DNA of 64,000 nt from Odobenus rosmarus divergens. Its lineage: Eukaryota; Chordata; Mammalia; Carnivora; Odobenidae. The notes beneath the pieces were generated by a model, which was not told where the DNA came from, made no database searches, and was given only the letters and a program-made list of their open reading frames with translations. Positions 59,491-64,000 of this stretch are shown here, one piece after another; the stretch's first letter is position 1, and each line of letters starts with the position of its first letter. The position numbers were made by a program, and so were the translations under genes. The stretch is taken from NCBI RefSeq assembly GCF_000321225.1, contig NW_004450566.1, positions 2,970,219 through 3,034,218 on the forward strand. Direction: 5' to 3'.

Positions 59491-60884
59491 TACACAGAAA
59501 TGTCAAAATTGCTCAAAAGCAATCACGGAACCACAAAAGAACTGATGACAATGGTACCGTAAATATTAAAACTTAGAATAACACTATAATGAAATTAAGA
59601 AAGAGTCCATTGCAAACACAGATGGGAGTCTTTTTGTTAGGGGAATCAAATGCAATGTAAAATTTCTGGTATGTTATTTTTGCAAAAAAAAGTCAAAAGG
59701 TAAATATCAAGTGGTTAAGAAAATAGTACATTATCGGATATAATGTTAGCTTGTAGTCTATTTGTCCCAAGTCCTGAGAACATGTTATAAAATGTTGTTT
59801 AAAAAATAAAGTCTTATGAGCCACTAAAACTTCACAGCATAGAAAGCACAGCCAATTTTGGTAAACCCACTAACTTGTCTTCTAGAACAAGTGCAAAATA
59901 CTGCTTTCCGGTTTTAGACCTACGCTGTCCTTCAAAGTTTCACTCTTTGTATAAACACAGTTATAAGTTACAGTATTTTCAAGAAGATTGTAAATATAGT
60001 CATCAATAAGTAAAATAATAAACATTTTGTTCAGAGAGAAAGCAGAATGAGCTGTGGTTAATAAGAGAACATGTATTTATGTAATTATCACATCTTCTGG
60101 TTAGATATCACATCTAAGATGCATAAAATTGGTAATGTTCAGAATGTGATTTTGTTCCTTGCTTATGCAAAGAAAGAGCTTGTGACTCTGCTGTTACTCT
60201 CACGAAAAAATTACTCTGGGATTGGCATTAAAGGAGTTCAACTATATACTTAGTAGGAGTTCAACTTATAATGCTACAAAAATTAGGTTGCCAAAGTATA
60301 CTTTTTCCCCCCACTTTTCTTTATAGAATGTAGCCATCAGGCATGAAGATTATGGTTTACTTTTGGAATGTATTTGTAGCCCACCAACCTAAAAAGCAGA
60401 CATGATCAGCCTTGGTAACCTTTCCTCAAAAACTTTCATTATTTCTCCATTGTTAAAAAAATAGAGAAAATGATATGATAAAAATAATACATTTCATGAA
60501 CATTCTTTAAAGGCCAATGTGGATTCACGCCAAGATAAAAGGATACTACAAGTCTTTGCTTTCATCTTACCTTCTAGAGTCTGCATCAAAGGTAGGGGTC
60601 AGGTGGTGGACTAGAAGACAGTTGTTAATGTACACAGTGTTGGGTGCAAAATAGGACTACATGGCTTTTAAAAGCCATACAGGACAGAATAGGTGTCATT
60701 CACAGTGCATCTCTTGCTGATGATTCATTCTGGAAACAAAGAATGAAATTTGGGTGTATGATTATAATGTAGTCCCTGATAGGATAGTTGTTCAATATGT
60801 TTGCGGAGGAATGAATATAAGAACATGACTACTTTCCCATCCAGAGAAACATAGCCATAGGACAAGGTGATCACATGAGTTGAT
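59491..60884. other. Unassigned AT-rich DNA
   Basis: No repeat family or exon is recognised. Confidence 0.5.
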
Positions 60885-60955
60885 GAACTGGCAGATGATG
60901 GCTGATTTGTCTGACTCCAGTGCCGTGAGCCTTAACCACTGTGCACTGGAGTGAC
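60885..60955 (-). mobile_element. Probable MIR end, minus strand
   Basis: gtctgactccagtgccgtga, gccttaaccactgtgc is the reversed 5' end of MIR. It includes a 10-bp inverted repeat (actccagtgc at 60914-60923 and gcactggagt at 60943-60952). Confidence 0.55.
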
Positions 60956-61479
60956 AGCATATAAAACACACACAAAAAGGAGCAGCAGAATAATTAAGTT
61001 ATATCTTGCCAAGGACACCAGAATTTAATTTTGGAGGAAAATACAGGTTCACAATGTTTTAAAAAAATGGAAAAGTTGTAGAATAAAGCCTGCCTCCAGC
61101 CTGCAGTTGTGATAAAAAATAAATACTAAGCCAAAGATGAGTCTGCTTTCAAATCTTACTATAAGAGGAAAAACTGATTATATCAAGACTTCCTTTCCTC
61201 TCTCTCACTTACATTCCTCTAGAGACTTTGTATAACAATGAAGATATTACATATTACCATGACATTTTTTGAGTTATTTGTGAGATTTTTTTCCAATGAT
61301 TAGGGAAATAATTATGCAGAATTATTATGATTTGATGTGATAATAACATTTAAATACAATATTCTTTCAGACAATGAAGAAAATATATTTTCTCCTTTTA
61401 TTACTAAATATTTTTTGTAAAATTTAGGAATTAGAATGTGCTTTCTTAGGTAAAAGAACTAAAATGAGGAAACTTTATT
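60956..61479. other. Unassigned DNA
   Basis: Nothing is recognised. Confidence 0.5.
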
Positions 61480-61640
61480 CCATCAGAGATTCTTAATCAA
61501 AAATGCACATCTCAGCCCTTTCTGAGTCCTACCCTGGAATCCTGATTTGGTAATTGAGAGGAGGTCCAGGTGTGTTGTACACAGAAAAAAATTTTACTAA
61601 GATTTCTTTTTGGTTATGAACCACTAGAGGAGATGATTCC
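61480..61640. mobile_element. Possible MER5-like DNA transposon remnant (hAT)
   Basis: agattcttaatcaaaaatgc, gagtcctaccctggaatcct, gatttggtaattgagaggag, gtccaggtgtg and tggttatgaaccactagagg follow the order of a MER5-type non-autonomous hAT element. Terminal repeats are not intact. Confidence 0.5.
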
Positions 61641-61864
61641 AAAATTTCATTAGAGCTATAATACTGCAATACTCAAACTTTCAGACCAGACAGAGTTGTA
61701 ACTTTTAACATCTTCTTATGTGGGTAACATATCTTCAAACCTAGTCTTTACTCACCATATCTATCCTTCAATTTTTTTTTACCCCTTGCCCCTTCTACTT
61801 CTAATTAAATTACATATTTATTTATAGCCATATGATTATATTAATAGAGCTTTTTTTTAACAAG

Positions 61865-61932
61865 TATGGGTGTATATACACACATACATATGCATATATA
61901 TACAATACATACACATATAAATATGTGCATGC
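61865..61932. repeat. TA/CA-rich simple repeat
   Basis: An irregular alternating purine-pyrimidine tract (ACACAT, TATA and CATGCA units), prone to length change. Confidence 0.85.
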
Positions 61933-61984
61933 ACTTACACAAGAAATCTTGTTTCTGTCATTCATATTATCATATTTATCCTTT

Positions 61985-62035
61985 TTTTAAAGATCATTTA
62001 TTTATTCATGAGAGAGAGAGAGAGAGAGAAGCAGA
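61985..62035 (-). mobile_element. Severely truncated SINEC tail with 8-bp repeats
   Basis: Only taaagatcatttatttattc and a (GA)n run remain, the tail side of a minus-strand CAN-SINE. The direct repeat tatccttt flanks it at 61977-61984 and 62036-62043. Confidence 0.7.
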
Positions 62036-62043
62036 TATCCTTT

Positions 62044-63499
62044 GCTCTAATGACAAAATGACAAAAGGAAATGTTCATTTGTTATACTGAAGGTGCTAAA
62101 AGATATGTCAAAGTCTTTCAAGGGACATATGGAGAAAACACAACCTTTGAGTCACATATTCAAAATTGAAAATATCTCTGTCTAGGCTTAAGTAGTATGA
62201 ACCCAAATTGGAATATTGCCATCTTTATTTAAAAACTTATCAACTACCAGACATAATATAACTGTTTCTTATCTTAGGACTATATTGTAAATTCTTTTTT
62301 CATCACTACTTCTTAATATTTGCTCTATTACTGATGAGTCCTTTGAGTAAGGCACCATACTTTACCCAAGTAATCTAGAATTCTAATAATATTCCATAAG
62401 CATACTACTTCTATAATTTACTATCAGTAGCTTGGTTCTTTATGTATAAATATAATGCAAAATTACTCATTTTGTTGCTATAGTAAAACAGCTAAATAAT
62501 GGCATAACTAGATATTTTCCGTACAAAGCATTCAGAATCCTGAAGATTAGTTTACACTTTCGACCTTCTTCCTCTGTATGTTCATATGTCTACAGCAATC
62601 TTAAGTCTTTTCAAACAACCTTCTCAAATAATTGCCTTCTAATCTTTTAAATATAGGTCTTATAGGGTAGTAGGCTATAGTGTAATTTTATCATACATCT
62701 TAATGATACCACAATCACTAATAACTTTGTTTCTCATATTCTTCTTGGAGTCCCAGAACAACAGGGAGAGAACTTTGAATAATCCAATTCATTCCATTTT
62801 CCTATCATTAAACAACTCTAGTCTCCATGAAATCTTGGGTGGTAATGTGAGGATGAGAGAAAAAGACAATAATGTGCTATTTGTATGATATAAAAGAACT
62901 CGAACTTATATTACATCTTCATGATGAGTTGCAGATTTACTATTTAAAGACCTATCTGGCAGTTTCAAAGATGAATAAAATGTTAAATTGTAAAATAATA
63001 TTAAAAAATCTTAATTCATTTTGCTGAAATAATCTTATATAAATAATATTTTAGATTGATGACCTTTTTCTTTAATTATGAATGAAAGTTTTTATTTTAT
63101 CTTAACCTCATCTCCCTCAAAATTCTGTTCAAGGATAATCAAATATCATTAGGCATGTCCAGCTCATTTATGTTCCCTACCTTGTTTAAATGATCAATTT
63201 TAGAAATATTGTCAGAGATTGCTTCAAGTCTGCTGACTCATTTTGTGATTGGTGATACTAGAAATGCTGATATTTTTATTCACTATTTCACCTCTTCATG
63301 CATCACAGAGGTTGTTTGAATTATATAAATCCTCATCACTGGTAGTGGAAACACTTTGAAATCAATGAAGTGTTTCCACAATCTCTTTTCCATTCTCTTA
63401 CTGTTAATAATAGCTTTGTTCTCTAATGGGCTCAAAATGGTGTGTGTTGGACCATGTCATCAAAGTCTTTATCACTGTCAGGTGTTTTTAACCTTAGCA
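62044..63499. other. Unassigned AT-rich DNA
   Basis: No repeat family or exon is recognised. Confidence 0.5.
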
Positions 63500-63705
63500 A
63501 GTAGTTGGTTTCCTGGATTTGAACAATGGCTCTACCTGTTCCTTATTGTGTGATGCTAGAGAAGGATTTCTACCTCTTTGTTTCCCAGTCTGGAATAATG
63601 GGAACTATAGTGACACTAATCTCAAAAGGGGATTGCGAGGATTAAATAAATTATGGGTGCAGAGGTCTTAGAATAGTGCCTGATGTAGTTCTCAATGATG
63701 CGTGC
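63500..63705 (+). mobile_element. MIR, plus strand
   Basis: gatttgaacaatggctctac, tgtgtgatgctagagaagga, ttgtttcccagtctggaata, ttgcgaggattaaataaatt and tcttagaatagtgcctgatg follow MIR almost end to end. Confidence 0.88.
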
Positions 63706-63776
63706 CTTGAAGATGGTTTGTAAAAAAAAAAAAAAAGAAAAAGAAAAACCCACCAAACAACAACAAAACCTTTCTT

Positions 63777-63971
63777 ATTTTTTTAAAGATTTTATTTATT
63801 TATTTATTTTAGAAAAGGAGCACATGTAAACTAAGGAAGGAGCAGAAGGAGAGGGACAAGCAGACTAGCCTGAGCACGGAGCCCCACAGGGCTCCATCCC
63901 ATGACTCTGAGATCATGACCTGAACCAAGATCAAGTCAGATGCTCAACCAACTGAGCCACCCAAGCACCAC
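63777..63971 (-). mobile_element. SINEC, minus strand, older form
   Basis: aaagattttatttatttatt, a diverged middle, gatcatgacctgaaccaaga and gagccacccaagcacc. Flanks show caaaacctttctt / caaaatctttttt, an imperfect duplication. Confidence 0.92.
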
Positions 63972-64000
63972 CCAAAATCTTTTTTTCGTTATTCAACAAC

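Noticed and set aside
4448..63971. tRNA genes at the many tRNA-like segments
   Set aside because: All are the tRNA-derived heads of SINEC or MIR elements, with A-rich tails and target-site duplications and without an intact tRNA fold.
1..64000. CRISPR arrays, bacterial operons, phage or toxin-antitoxin systems
   Set aside because: The sequence is mammalian. Periodic repeats are microsatellites, and dispersed repeats are SINE, LINE and LTR elements.

Overview
The window looks like non-coding nuclear DNA of a carnivoran mammal. The clearest evidence is about two dozen tRNA-derived CAN-SINEs (SINEC), with the box-B-like core gatcatgacctgag/ctcaggtcatgatc and the ending gagccacccaggcgcccc, plus several young carnivore L1 3' ends. 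The SINE bodies lack the dog-type head and the cat-type body. The common form has the tail module gcttgtgttccctctctcgc. I therefore infer an arctoid caniform (bear, seal or mustelid lineage), but cannot choose among these. The base composition is AT-rich and CpG-poor, and I found no convincing protein-coding exon, tRNA gene, CRISPR array or prokaryotic feature. The window is most simply intergenic or deep intronic.

Layout. 1-1.3 kb: two L1 3' ends. 2.1-5.8 kb: an old L2 copy on the minus strand, broken by two LTR-like insertions, one of which carries a SINE. 6.2-6.8 kb: young L1 plus SINE. 7.8-11.1 kb: MIRs and a second minus-strand L2 with reverse-transcriptase remains and a SINE. 12.2 kb: a perfect 26-bp hairpin. 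13.2-17.0 kb: repeat-poor. 17.0-19.2 kb: SINE, MIR-like and antisense L1. 20.9-25.6 kb: an inverted SINE pair, an L1M fragment and a long plus-strand L2 interrupted by SINEs and a MaLR-like LTR. 26-32 kb: a MaLR LTR whose end abuts a U2 snRNA 5' fragment, then MIR, L2 and SINEs. 32-40 kb: L1 fragments including an L1 inserted in an L1, a 53-bp tandem duplication, and two SINEs placed back to back. 40-47 kb: mostly unassigned. 47.4 kb: a SINE inside a SINE. 48.7-55.1 kb: the longest repeat-poor stretch, with a small CpG cluster and two short open frames. 55-59.5 kb: SINEs, L1 3' end and a 1.8-kb antisense L1. 59.5-64 kb: mostly unassigned with MIR, MER5-like and SINE pieces.

No set of genes works together here. 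What the window offers is a readable insertion history: target-site duplications and nesting give the order L2 and MIR (oldest), then LTRs and L1M, then SINEC and young L1. I looked for a new biological system and did not see one. The best leads are the U2 fragment at an LTR end, the perfect hairpin, and the repeat-poor block around 52.6-54 kb. Repeat family names come from memory of consensus sequences and were not checked with a masking program.
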